55,994 nucleotides of DNA from an uncultured Lachnobacterium sp. (GCA_900550545.1 URSS01000013.1:1-55994), one strand, 5' to 3'. Shown: positions 1-8,575, numbered from the stretch's first letter. Numbers and translations: made by a program. Notes: a model not told the origin generated them from the letters alone.

Positions 1-60
1 GAGTAATTTTATCTTACATCAGTTTGGAGGTTTACACAAACTTTAGGATACTCCCACCAC
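1..60. mobile_element. Possible IS256-type terminal end at the left edge
   Basis: On the minus strand, just past the MerR stop codon, the sequence reads GGGAGTATCCTAAAG followed by TTTGTGTAAACC. This resembles the terminal inverted repeats of IS256/mutator-type elements, which carry a TTGTGTAAA-like block. No transposase lies inside the window, so the element would be to the left. This rests on motif memory only. Confidence 0.3.
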
Positions 61-732
61 TTATGGATGCCGTTTTCTCTTGCAGTACCAAAAGAAATCA
101 TACCACAAAAGCACAAGCACTAGTCCTAAAACCAATGCCCTCACCAACAATGGCATATGCCCATCTCCCAATCCGAACTCTATAACAAAAAACAGTGATA
201 TTGCAATCCACAACCCAAACCAGCCCCACAAAAACACTTTTTGATTTGTGACCTTATGAAACAAAAGCTGAAAAAGCGGATCTCCACTCACTTTATAAAA
301 CTCACTGTATTCTGAGAAATCGCAGACAAGTTCCTCCAACTCGGCAAAGCGGTGTCCCTTTTTCTCTTCTTCTTTTACATAACTGAGATAAAAATCTATA
401 TTTTTTCCATCATACGCATGGTCTGCGACCAGTTTTCGGCATAAATCCATAGATCCCTGAATTTCCTGCTGTTTGTGCTGTAACTCCAACAACTGCTGCT
501 GGACCATCTCCTCCAAAGAGTTCTGTCCATCCAGCACACATGCTATTTTTTCGAGTGGCATATCCATCTTTCGATATAGAATAATCTGCTTCAGCCGCTT
601 TACATCCTCTTCCGTATAATCCCGATATTTGCTCTGCTCATTTCGTTTTGGCTCAATCAGTCCCTTTTTTTCATAAAACCGGATATTGCTGATACTTAAT
701 CCGGTCTGTTCCGCTACTTCTCCAATTTTCAT
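61..732 (-). CDS. MerR-family regulator with C-terminal membrane anchor
   Basis: A 223-aa MerR-family transcription factor. Residues 1-70 form the winged helix-turn-helix (starts MKIGEVAEQTGLS, with IRFYEKKGLI), followed by a dimerisation coiled coil to about residue 100. Unusually, two hydrophobic helices follow at about 166-186 and 193-215, and the protein ends in a basic tail, so it is probably membrane tethered. The start was chosen at 732 because GGAAG lies 7 nt upstream; a longer reading frame to 903 lacks such a site and overlaps the upstream gene. It sits 35 bp behind the MutS-like gene in one operon. The operon promoter has the 19-bp spacer typical of MerR targets, so autoregulation is likely. 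The signal it senses is not apparent. Confidence 0.88.
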   Translation of the reverse strand: MKIGEVAEQTGLSISNIRFYEKKGLIEPKRNEQSKYRDYTEEDVKRLKQIILYRKMDMPLEKIACVLDGQNSLEEMVQQQLLELQHKQQEIQGSMDLCRKLVADHAYDGKNIDFYLSYVKEEEKKGHRFAELEELVCDFSEYSEFYKVSGDPLFQLLFHKVTNQKVFLWGWFGLWIAISLFFVIEFGLGDGHMPLLVRALVLGLVLVLLWYDFFWYCKRKRHP

Positions 733-767
733 ATATACACTTCCATTCATAGAAAACTTGACACTAT

Positions 768-2372
768 TCATCTGGCTGACACTATCCTGGCTTTGTCTGT
801 TATCTCTTTCGGAAAATCCATCATTTCCATGAGATCGATTGCATTGGTTCTGACAGCAATTCCCTGTTTCATTTTGTAGGGAAAAATAATATCTTTTCCA
901 CATATCTGACTGTCAAAATAATAAGTTTCATACAGATCTTCTTCAGCTTTCACCAATTCCAGATCATGTGTTGCGACCAACAAAAATCCCGGTTTTTGCG
1001 CCATGTACGAAAGAATCGCTTTCGACGCTCCCAACCGTTCCCGCGTATTGGTTCCCTTTAATATTTCATCGATTACAAACAGTACCGGTTCTCCCTTTTC
1101 GATCTCATCAAGCATCCGTTTGAGATATTTCATTTCCCGCATATAATAACTTTCTTTCTGCACCACATCATCCCGAAGTGCCATAGAAGTCATTACTTTT
1201 ATTGTAGGCATTTTTACATTTTTTGCAACACAGGTATGGATCGTCTGTGCCAATATGACATTGATCGCGACAGCTTTCATAAAGGTAGATTTGCCGGATG
1301 CGTTCGCTCCTGTAAAAATAGCGCCTTTTCGCAATTCTATGCTGTTTGCAACACCATCGTCCATAAGCGGATGACAAATTTTCTCCAGCCTTATGGACCC
1401 GGATTTCTGTATCATGGGGCTGCACCAGTTTGTCAGACTTTTCCGGAAAGAAGCGATTGCAATGTCCGTATCAACATCCCCCACAAATTCATATAATTGT
1501 AAAGTTTCTTTTCTGCACTTTCTCAGGGCTTTTTCTATATGGCAGAATGCCACAATATCATATAATGTAACACCTGCAAGATAATCCTGCACAATAGCAG
1601 TCAGATCTCCTGTGACACTTTGATATTTTCTTGCCTGCCAACGCCCCATCTGTTTCGCCAGCTTCCTTGTTTTCTCCAGCGCCTGCAAAATTTCTTCGTC
1701 TGCATACAATTGGTTACCTTCGAAGCTTTTTATCATCCAATTGCAAAAATCCAATGCTACTTTCATATTTGCCACTGCAAACAGATTTCCTTCATATTTG
1801 TTTTTGGCATGCAGATAAATAAGCAAATTGACTGTGGCAATGACAAGAAGTCCTATCGCCCATACATTGCTTCTCGCCAAAACAGTTCCTGCCAGGCAAA
1901 TGACCAGCAGCACCTGCTGCAAGTACAGCCCGATACAGGAAGTAACCGGCCAATTGATTTCATCCATCAGAAACAATGGCAAATAATAATTTTCTTTTTG
2001 TTTCCCGATATGTGAAAGCTTTTCTTCCACTTTGATGCGGGATGATTCCTGACACGAAAAAAACGCAATTCGTTTTTCCATCCTCTGGAGTTCCTGTCTG
2101 TTTTTACAGCCATGAAGCCGATGATATAAAATCTGTTCTCCCATGTATGTTCTCGTATGATTGATCCGTGCAAATACACGATCCATCTCCAGATCATTCC
2201 ATGTCACATCATCGACCCATTCCTGGTTGGAATCTTTTCTTCGCCTTTGCTCATACATTTCAATTTCGTGCATGCGAAGCTGTAAAGATTCCCAGGTTTC
2301 CATATCCATTGGATTTTTTCCGAATTGCGTTTTTATTCTATTTTTCTGTTTTTTCTCTGACCACCGGTTCAT
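768..2372 (-). CDS. MutS-like membrane ATPase
   Basis: A 534-aa protein with the MutS-type ABC ATPase domain at its C-terminus: Walker A TGANASGKST at 354-363, Walker B VLFVIDEILKGTN around 430-442, and the ATHD switch histidine near 469. It lacks the N-terminal mismatch-binding and connector domains of true MutS, and carries two hydrophobic segments at about 143-165 and 169-188, which suggests a membrane location. It belongs to the short MutS-family proteins annotated in many Clostridia; their substrate is unknown, and mismatch repair is unlikely. GGAGGTAACTT precedes the ATG. It is the first gene of an operon with the downstream membrane MerR protein. Confidence 0.85.
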   Translation of the reverse strand: MNRWSEKKQKNRIKTQFGKNPMDMETWESLQLRMHEIEMYEQRRRKDSNQEWVDDVTWNDLEMDRVFARINHTRTYMGEQILYHRLHGCKNRQELQRMEKRIAFFSCQESSRIKVEEKLSHIGKQKENYYLPLFLMDEINWPVTSCIGLYLQQVLLVICLAGTVLARSNVWAIGLLVIATVNLLIYLHAKNKYEGNLFAVANMKVALDFCNWMIKSFEGNQLYADEEILQALEKTRKLAKQMGRWQARKYQSVTGDLTAIVQDYLAGVTLYDIVAFCHIEKALRKCRKETLQLYEFVGDVDTDIAIASFRKSLTNWCSPMIQKSGSIRLEKICHPLMDDGVANSIELRKGAIFTGANASGKSTFMKAVAINVILAQTIHTCVAKNVKMPTIKVMTSMALRDDVVQKESYYMREMKYLKRMLDEIEKGEPVLFVIDEILKGTNTRERLGASKAILSYMAQKPGFLLVATHDLELVKAEEDLYETYYFDSQICGKDIIFPYKMKQGIAVRTNAIDLMEMMDFPKEITDKARIVSAR

Positions 2373-2403
2373 AAGTTACCTCCATTTCCAGAATTCTGGT
2401 CAG

Positions 2404-2434
2404 AATATAAACCATGAACCAGGGTGAGAGTCAA
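2404..2434 (-). promoter_or_regulatory. MerR-type promoter with 19-bp spacer and dyad operator
   Basis: On the minus strand, -35 TTGACT (2429-2434) and -10 TATATT (2404-2409) are 19 bp apart, the over-long spacing that MerR activators correct by twisting DNA. The spacer carries the dyad ACCCTGGTTCATGGT (2411-2425; ACCxTG, three bases, CAxGGT). The site lies directly upstream of the MutS-like/MerR operon. Confidence 0.75.
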
Positions 2435-2578
2435 GAATTATTGCTTTTTCTTCCCTTCTTCCGCGAAAAACCAGCTGTAAAGTCTCTCCACTGCGATATT
2501 TCATCGAATTGGTGATGATCTGCCGCAAAATAAATTTCATCCATTTGGAATCTGCATGATACTCCAATCAATTTGTAT

Positions 2579-3946
2579 TTATTCCTCTGCATAATCCGCA
2601 CGTTTCCGGTATACCATGCGCCGCACAAAATAATAGCAAATCACCTGCATCACGATCGTTGCAATCCACGATCCCGGATAGGAAATAAACAGAAAATACA
2701 GTGATCTATGTGTTGGAAACAGTCCATAGATCCATATGATTCTTGTTCCTACCGTACCAATAACCGAAAGGATCATCGGCACCATGGAATATCCCATTCC
2801 ACGCAACGCACCCGGAAACAGATCCATAATTCCACACAGAAAATACGGAACCGTCGTAATCGAAAGAATCTCCATCGCACTCTCGATTACCTTCGGGCTC
2901 TTGGTATAGATCTTAAGAATCTGCGGTCCGAAAATATAAAATCCGCATCCCAAAACCAAGGCAATTCCCATCGTCAGGATCAGACAGTCTTTCAGCACGC
3001 GGTCCATTCTTTTATACTTTCCGACACCAAAATTCTGGCTTGTAAAACTCATACATGCCTGTGTCACCGAGTTGATGGACATGTACAAAAAGCCTAACAG
3101 GTTGTTCGCAGCCGTATATCCTGCCATCTCTGTAGAACCAAACGAATTTACCGATGACTGTAACAATGCATTGGAAAAATTGATAACCGTACTTTGCAGA
3201 CCTGCCGGTATACCAACCTGAAAAATCTGCTTTACATAAACGCCTTTGATACATAATTTTGAAAAGCGAAGCTGATAACTTCCCTCTGTGCGATAAAGGC
3301 AGCGCAAAACCAGAATGCAGGAAAGACACTGTGAGACAACTGTTCCGATGGCAACACCCGCCACGCCGAGATGCGCACCTATTACGAGTGTCAGATTTAA
3401 CGCCGCATTTACCACTCCGGAAATGATCAGGAAAATGAGCGGCCGCTTGGTATCTCCTACCGCCCTCAAAATTGCTGCGCCATAGTTATAAAGCATAAAA
3501 AACGGCATTCCAATAAAATAAATACGCATATAAAGGGTAGACAGATCAATGACATCCGACGGTGTTCCCATCAGTTGTAATGCGCCATGGGAAAAAACAA
3601 TGCCGACAATCCCCATAACAATTCCACTGATTAAAGCCAGCGAAATCGCTGTATGTACTGTCTCTGACATTTCTTTATCCCTGCCTGCTGCATAGAAACG
3701 GGCTGCAATAACATTGGCTCCTAACGAAATTCCGATAAACAGATTCGTAAACACATTGATGAGTGCAGTTGTTGCACCGACTGCCGCCAGCGACTGCTTT
3801 CCGCTGAATTGTCCAATGACAACAATATCCACCGCATTGAACGTAAGCTGCAACATTCCTGAAAGCATAAGCGGCAATGCAAAGGATATCAGTTTATCCA
3901 TGATCGTTCCATTGCACATATCAATCTCATATTTATTCTTCTTCAA
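2579..3946 (-). CDS. MATE family multidrug efflux transporter
   Basis: A 455-aa polytopic membrane protein of the MATE family (Na+- or H+-coupled drug/cation antiporters), with two MatE halves of about six helices each. The characteristic start NKYEIDMCNG is followed by LPLMLSGMLQL and FNAVDIVVIGQFSG. I chose TTG at 3946 because AAGAGGTG lies about 7 nt upstream; a TTG at 3985 would add 13 residues without a ribosome binding site. The nearest promoter is at 3998-4026. It is transcribed toward the MutS-like operon, whose own promoter lies between them. Substrate cannot be told from sequence. Confidence 0.9.
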   Translation of the reverse strand: MKKNKYEIDMCNGTIMDKLISFALPLMLSGMLQLTFNAVDIVVIGQFSGKQSLAAVGATTALINVFTNLFIGISLGANVIAARFYAAGRDKEMSETVHTAISLALISGIVMGIVGIVFSHGALQLMGTPSDVIDLSTLYMRIYFIGMPFFMLYNYGAAILRAVGDTKRPLIFLIISGVVNAALNLTLVIGAHLGVAGVAIGTVVSQCLSCILVLRCLYRTEGSYQLRFSKLCIKGVYVKQIFQVGIPAGLQSTVINFSNALLQSSVNSFGSTEMAGYTAANNLLGFLYMSINSVTQACMSFTSQNFGVGKYKRMDRVLKDCLILTMGIALVLGCGFYIFGPQILKIYTKSPKVIESAMEILSITTVPYFLCGIMDLFPGALRGMGYSMVPMILSVIGTVGTRIIWIYGLFPTHRSLYFLFISYPGSWIATIVMQVICYYFVRRMVYRKRADYAEE

Positions 3947-3997
3947 ACTTCGACACCTCTTACGAAATAAAGTCTTTGCATCCAATATGCCTACGCA

Positions 3998-4083
3998 ATT
4001 TTACACCCTTTATCCCATAATGTCCAGTTTTGCCTTTCGAACAGCGCCAGCGCGACATCAACCACACGAAAGCCATTGATGTC
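3998..4083 (-). promoter_or_regulatory. Promoter and upstream inverted repeat of the MATE gene
   Basis: On the minus strand TGGACA (4021-4026) and TAAAAT (3998-4003) are 17 bp apart. About 28 bp upstream lies a perfect 8-bp inverted repeat, GACATCAA at 4054-4061 and TTGATGTC at 4076-4083, spaced by 14 bp. This is a candidate regulator site or the stem of an RNA hairpin. Confidence 0.5.
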
Positions 4084-4134
4084 GTAAAATTTGCGCGCGT
4101 ATTGGGTTGTAAGACAGAGGACTTGTTGCAAATA

Positions 4135-4167
4135 TAAAAAGGACTCGACGCATCAAGTCCTTTTAAA
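4135..4167 (-). terminator. Terminator of the wHTH/nuclease operon
   Basis: Downstream of the gene ending at 4191 the minus strand reads AAAAGGACT, a 10-nt loop, then AGTCCTTTTT. This is a good intrinsic terminator with a T tail. Confidence 0.8.
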
Positions 4168-4190
4168 GTATTGTCCGAAGACGCCCATAC

Positions 4191-5021
4191 TTATCTGTTT
4201 TTATACCAGACAAAATGATCAAACTTTCTCTTTCTATAAGAAACAGTTATACCATACTCGTCCAATTTTTTTGAAATATAATCATTATAAGCCTGATAAT
4301 TAAAACTATCCTGCCATTTCTGAATTTGTCCTCTGGTAATATCATCAAAATATCGTGGCAGATACTCCTTTAGAACAGTATCTAAAATAGAATAATCATC
4401 TCTTTCGTAAAGATTTCTATTATGATAGCAACAATACTTGGACGCAAAGGAAAAAAGATTTACCTTTCCATTGCTTTTTGCGATTTTATTGACAATCTCC
4501 GGATCTCCAATCGCTATCCTCGCATCTATATCTGGAATAGAGGAGATTATATCTGCGAGTTCAACCATACTAATTTTGCTTTTATGCTGAGATAAATGCG
4601 TCGAATTCGTTATATCTATCAATCCAATTTTCATAGCTACAATATCTGGATCTGTATTCTCAGGAAATTTTCTGAGACATCTGGTAATAAGTTCATTCTC
4701 AGGACCATAGTTTTCCGTATTATGAACTAACAACTCAATCTCTTCCATCGTCTCGTTGCTAATTACATCGTCAGATACATCTCGATACTTCTTAGGACCT
4801 CTTACAGAATTCTCAGATCTTATCACTTTCACTCCAGTCAAGGAGTAATATGACGGACTGCTGCCTGTTCTAAGCACAATTCCCTTTTTAACAAGTCCTG
4901 TCAACGACGCATATATATTTGAGCTATGATTTTTATCTCCATATATAGCAGCCGCCAAGTCTCCTTGCGTCATCGACTCATTCGATTTCAATAAATTGAC
5001 AATCATTTCTTTTTGACTCAT
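4191..5021 (-). CDS. Winged-helix protein paired with a PD-(D/E)XK nuclease; function unknown
   Basis: A 276-aa protein. Residues 1-65 look like a winged helix-turn-helix: a first helix with NLLKSNESMTQGDLAAAIYG, a recognition-helix-like SSNIYASLTGLVKKGIV, then a wing RTGSSPSYYSLTG. Residues 90-276 are hydrophilic, with aromatic and charged residues, and match no family I recognise. It starts 3 nt after the nuclease stop codon, so the two genes are surely co-transcribed and probably translationally coupled (a weak GGGA site overlaps the upstream stop). Its codons look more A/T-rich than the flanking core genes, consistent with an acquired pair. It could be a regulator or specificity partner of the nuclease. 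Confidence 0.75.
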   Translation of the reverse strand: MSQKEMIVNLLKSNESMTQGDLAAAIYGDKNHSSNIYASLTGLVKKGIVLRTGSSPSYYSLTGVKVIRSENSVRGPKKYRDVSDDVISNETMEEIELLVHNTENYGPENELITRCLRKFPENTDPDIVAMKIGLIDITNSTHLSQHKSKISMVELADIISSIPDIDARIAIGDPEIVNKIAKSNGKVNLFSFASKYCCYHNRNLYERDDYSILDTVLKEYLPRYFDDITRGQIQKWQDSFNYQAYNDYISKKLDEYGITVSYRKRKFDHFVWYKNR

Positions 5022-5024
5022 ATT

Positions 5025-6197
5025 CTATCCCAAATTCAACTTAGAAAAAGTTTTCTTTTCCATATCCAAAATATCTTTAACTGCCGCTCGAACAGCCTTC
5101 TCTATCGCCTGTTCCCCATCTTCATCATCAGATATCTCATATCGCTTTGTCGTAAAAATACGTTTATATACAAAATCGGATTTTCTCTTATCATTGGGTT
5201 TCAATATGTCTGTGATTACCTGCATCTTGTCCATCAATTCTTCCGGAACATTTTTGCCGGCAAGTTCAAATATTCCATAGAAACTATGCTCACTGATACT
5301 AAACCAATACGAATAAATATTTGTCGTTTTCCAGGAACTGACCGGCTCGTCCAAAAGCGGAAGATAATCATCCATTGTTTCTGTTCTAAAATTATATCCC
5401 CAGTTTCTGTCATAGATAATCAAACCTTCATCTGCTATACTACATAAGGTATCTTTCATCGCATCTAACATCTGCGTCTTTCCGTCTATTCTGTTTTCAA
5501 AAATAAGATCCAACGCTTTCTTATGCTTATTATATATTTTATTGCAAATTCCAATTAACTCTTGATCTTCCACAATATCTCTCCTGACAATATCAATATA
5601 GTTCCTAATCATCAATTCCGCATCCGGTTGTACTTTAATTCTTTCATTTACCTTTTCCAACACTTCTACAACATCACTATATGTAAGTACATCCCAATTT
5701 TCAATATCACTTGGGATTTCACCATCTGGCGTAAGAAATACAAACAAGCGATTATATTCAGGGTAGTCTTTTTCTAAAATTTCTCTATATCTGTTAAGCT
5801 GATTACTATGCTCATGTGCACCAACTTTATTTTCTATAGCAATTACTGTTTTTTCTTCTGCCGATATCAGTAGAATATCAATATTTCTCCACTCTCTCAA
5901 AACAGAAAAACTATAGAAATCCATCAATAAAATACGAAACACTTCATAGCGGCCATCTACATCATTTTCTACCAGCCTTTGAAGAATCGCCTTAAAAAAA
6001 GCATCTCCCATTCCATGATTCTCATTCGGGTTCAAAAGCCATCCCAGCATATTACTATGCCGGATTTCCGTCCTTGATATTTTAAGAACATCAAATAAAT
6101 TAAATGTTCCCGTCCACGGAAGCAATTCGTCTAAACATTCTATATCTAATAAAAAGTTTTGTAATGCTTCCTCCTTTGTCATTTCTGATTTTTCCAT
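5025..6197 (-). CDS. PD-(D/E)XK nuclease superfamily protein (PDDEXK_4-like)
   Basis: A 390-aa soluble protein whose N-terminal 140 residues carry a restriction-endonuclease fold signature: SRTEIRHSNMLGWLLNP at 41-57, Asp107 in NIDILL, then IENK at 121-124 (D-X14-E-X-K), followed by QLNRY at 133-137. This is the pattern of the PDDEXK_4 family. The C-terminal 200 residues are unassigned. A weak GGGGG site precedes the ATG. It is the first gene of a pair with the winged-helix protein. Many such proteins sit near restriction or other defence genes, so a defence role is plausible, but no direct evidence is visible here. Confidence 0.8.
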   Translation of the reverse strand: MEKSEMTKEEALQNFLLDIECLDELLPWTGTFNLFDVLKISRTEIRHSNMLGWLLNPNENHGMGDAFFKAILQRLVENDVDGRYEVFRILLMDFYSFSVLREWRNIDILLISAEEKTVIAIENKVGAHEHSNQLNRYREILEKDYPEYNRLFVFLTPDGEIPSDIENWDVLTYSDVVEVLEKVNERIKVQPDAELMIRNYIDIVRRDIVEDQELIGICNKIYNKHKKALDLIFENRIDGKTQMLDAMKDTLCSIADEGLIIYDRNWGYNFRTETMDDYLPLLDEPVSSWKTTNIYSYWFSISEHSFYGIFELAGKNVPEELMDKMQVITDILKPNDKRKSDFVYKRIFTTKRYEISDDEDGEQAIEKAVRAAVKDILDMEKKTFSKLNLG

Positions 6198-6310
6198 ATG
6201 CCCCCATTTCCATATCTAAGTATTGTACTCATAAAATTTTCAAGTTTATCCTATATGCTTATTGTTGATTTTACTATCATTATATATTTCATCAATTTCA
6301 TGTGCAACAG

Positions 6311-6341
6311 AAAAAGGAGTATGGATATCCCACACTCCTTT
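6311..6341 (-). terminator. Terminator of the Rpn-like nuclease gene
   Basis: On the minus strand, AAAGGAGTGTGG, a short loop, and CCATACTCCTTTTT form a 12-bp stem just past the stop codon at 6346. The space to the nuclease start at 6197 is AT-rich and should hold that operon's promoter; a possible TTGATG-16-TAAAAT is visible there. Confidence 0.85.
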
Positions 6342-6345
6342 GGCG

Positions 6346-7224
6346 TTATTGCTGCATTTCTTGCCTGATTTTTTCGTATAGTGGACGGATGGTTTCCGGA
6401 GATTCTTCCAGTTCATCCGCGATCTGATCCAAAGGTTTGTTTTTCAGTATCTTTTTTTGAATGAGCTCCGATAATTGTTCTTTTCTTCCAATCTTTTCGC
6501 CATCCTCAATTGCTTCGGCACGCTGCATTTCCAGCCTTCGTTCAAACGTATAATCTAATGTCATCACATGCATTACCTCCTCCCGGTGCTCATCCAAAAA
6601 ATTCCTGAGCACATCTTCTTCTATACAGTGATCGATTGCCTGCCTGATCGCGTCTTCCAGGTTTCCACTGATCTCATTATTTTTCCGCACCCTATCCACA
6701 AAATACATATATTCGCGCAATGTCCGGCATTTGGACAGCAACTGGGCGTTCTTACCTTTGTTGATATTATAAACATGACAGACAAGTTCTATCTCCGGAT
6801 GCTCCGTTTCCTGCTCAAACGCATCCGAAAGCCGCAGATCATACTGCTCCGGAGCCTCCTCTTTGCCATTATAAAACACGACAAAATGCGGAACCGGAAT
6901 CTTCAAGATTTTCCCACCGTAAATATCACGCTTCTGCGCCTTGATTCGTTTCTGAATAATACTTGCAAAATAAAGCAAATCTCTCAGCGGCATGTTTGGG
7001 CAATAGGTTGACTGATGCTCATACAGACTCAGATTCGCATCAAGAATGAAAGAAGCATCATTCCTTACCGTAAGTGAAAAGCTTTTGTCGTCCAAAGTCG
7101 TCATCTCAACCAGTTCCGGATCGTCATAGTCCGTTCCATTGATTGCGTTATACACTTCCAACGCACGATTCTTGTCCTGAAGAAGCATGCTGAACACATC
7201 ACTTTTGTACTCTTTGTTTGCCAT
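6346..7224 (-). CDS. Rpn-family recombination-promoting nuclease / putative transposase
   Basis: A 292-aa member of the Rpn/YhgA-like group (PD-(D/E)XK fold), once annotated as transposases and now linked to RecA-independent recombination and phage defence. The start MANKEYKSDVFSMLLQD is typical. Asp62, Glu69 and Gln71 (LDANLSLYEHQ) form the likely catalytic D...ExQ set, followed by PHFVVFYNG and YDLRLSDAF. The C-terminal region is charged and helical, with a helix-turn-helix-like end (LDQIADELEESPETI). The start at 7224 has AAGGAGG upstream; the longer open frame to 7440 is non-coding. It is single-gene, with its own terminator. Clostridial genomes often carry many copies. Confidence 0.88.
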   Translation of the reverse strand: MANKEYKSDVFSMLLQDKNRALEVYNAINGTDYDDPELVEMTTLDDKSFSLTVRNDASFILDANLSLYEHQSTYCPNMPLRDLLYFASIIQKRIKAQKRDIYGGKILKIPVPHFVVFYNGKEEAPEQYDLRLSDAFEQETEHPEIELVCHVYNINKGKNAQLLSKCRTLREYMYFVDRVRKNNEISGNLEDAIRQAIDHCIEEDVLRNFLDEHREEVMHVMTLDYTFERRLEMQRAEAIEDGEKIGRKEQLSELIQKKILKNKPLDQIADELEESPETIRPLYEKIRQEMQQ

Positions 7225-7468
7225 ACAGTTTCCTCCTTGTGTAAGCCGCAGAATCTGTATGAAAACGAGTCCCTTATCCGTACAAATCCTGCTTAAATTA
7301 AAATATAGTTGAAAATAAAAGCAAGATTTTCCGAGATAATTTGAAATGATAAAATAGAATATGTGATACAGACGGCTCGCCAAGTACTGTCCGTCCTGAC
7401 TATGGAAAAATATGTAATTGCTTTGAGAAAAGTATAACATTCAAGCGTCAAAGTTGCAACAAATATAG

Positions 7469-7500
7469 TAAAACCGCCGCGGAAATCCGCGGCGGTCTCT
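7469..7500 (-). terminator. Terminator of the butyrate operon
   Basis: An 11-12-bp GC-rich stem at 7473-7496 (ACCGCCGCGGA / TCCGCGGCGGT) follows etfA and runs into TTTTAC on the minus strand. The rest of 7225-7525 holds the upstream region of the Rpn gene and no other gene that I can see. Confidence 0.9.
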
Positions 7501-7525
7501 TTTCACCTCTTTATGTAAGATGAAA

Positions 7526-8575
7526 TTATTTATTCTTCATTTCAGCTTTTAAAGCTTCTGTCAGAGCTGGAACAATCTTGTTCAGATCTCCAACGATACC
7601 GTAATCAGCTACGGAGAAGATTGGAGCATCCTCGTCTTTGTTGATTGCGATGATCAGGTCAGACTCTTCCATACCAGCTACGTGCTGGATTGCTCCGGAA
7701 ATACCGATTGCAAAGTAGATCTGTGGACGAACCGTCTTACCTGTCTGTCCTACCTGATAATCCTGTGCTAACCAGCCGTTTTCTACAGCGGCACGGGAAC
7801 AGCTTACCATTCCGCCAAATACATCAGCGAGATCCTGCAGCATCTTGAAGTTCTCTTTGCTTCCAACTCCACGACCACCGGATACAAGAACCTTTGCATC
7901 CATGATGTTCTCTACGTTTCCAACTGCCTTAACAACGTTAAGAATGTCAACGTAACGGTTGTTCTTCTCAAGTGTAGGATTGAACTCGATTACTTCTGCC
8001 TTGCGTCCAGCCTCTTTTGGAAGCTTCTGCATAACACCAGGACGAACGGTAGCCATCTGAGGACGGTTGTCCGGGCAGGCGATGGTTGCGATTGTGTTTC
8101 CACCGAATGCAGGACGGGTCATCAGTAACTGGTTGTGCTTCTGCTCATCTTCCTTACCAGGTACTGCATTGATTGGGAAATCACCAATCTCAAGCTTTGT
8201 ACAGTCAGCGGTAAGTCCTGTAGCAACTCTTGCAGATACGGTAGGACCAAGGTCACGACCGATTGCTGTTGCACCAACTAACATAATCTCTGGCTTGTAC
8301 TCATTGATGACTGCTGCAAGAGCCTGTGCATACGGCTCTGTGCGGTATGTCTCAAGTTCAGGATTATCTACAACGATAACCTTGTCTGCGCCATACTCGC
8401 CTAATTCATCAGCTAATCCCTTAACGTTAGATCCCAGAAGAACTGCTGTTACATCTGTACCTAAATCAGCTGCTAATTCTTTTGCCTTTCCGATTAACTC
8501 GAAAGCGATTGAGCTAAGCTCATTGTCTACCTGCTGTGCGTAGATATATACGCCCTTATATTCTTCTAAACCCAT
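7526..8575 (-). CDS. etfA: Electron transfer flavoprotein alpha subunit
   Basis: A 349-aa EtfA. With EtfB and Bcd it forms the cytoplasmic Bcd/Etf complex, which in Clostridia couples crotonyl-CoA reduction by NADH to ferredoxin reduction (flavin bifurcation). The N-terminal ETF domain starts MGLEEYKGVYIYAQQ. The C-terminal FAD domain has VSGGRGVGSKENF, then GQTGKTVRPQIYFAIGISGAIQH, the EtfA signature. I start it at ATG 8575, which has an AAGTGGTGA site; a GTG at 8587 lies inside that site. Last gene of the thl operon. Bifurcation is inferred from the context, not shown here. Confidence 0.96.
   Translation of the reverse strand: MGLEEYKGVYIYAQQVDNELSSIAFELIGKAKELAADLGTDVTAVLLGSNVKGLADELGEYGADKVIVVDNPELETYRTEPYAQALAAVINEYKPEIMLVGATAIGRDLGPTVSARVATGLTADCTKLEIGDFPINAVPGKEDEQKHNQLLMTRPAFGGNTIATIACPDNRPQMATVRPGVMQKLPKEAGRKAEVIEFNPTLEKNNRYVDILNVVKAVGNVENIMDAKVLVSGGRGVGSKENFKMLQDLADVFGGMVSCSRAAVENGWLAQDYQVGQTGKTVRPQIYFAIGISGAIQHVAGMEESDLIIAINKDEDAPIFSVADYGIVGDLNKIVPALTEALKAEMKNK

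Noticed and set aside
2431..2592. Minus-strand frame of 53 aa overlapping the MATE stop (FQMDEIYFAADHHQFDEIS...)
   Set aside because: Protein-like in composition, but no ribosome binding site and no family I recognise; its end runs into the MerR-type promoter. Not strong enough to list as a gene.
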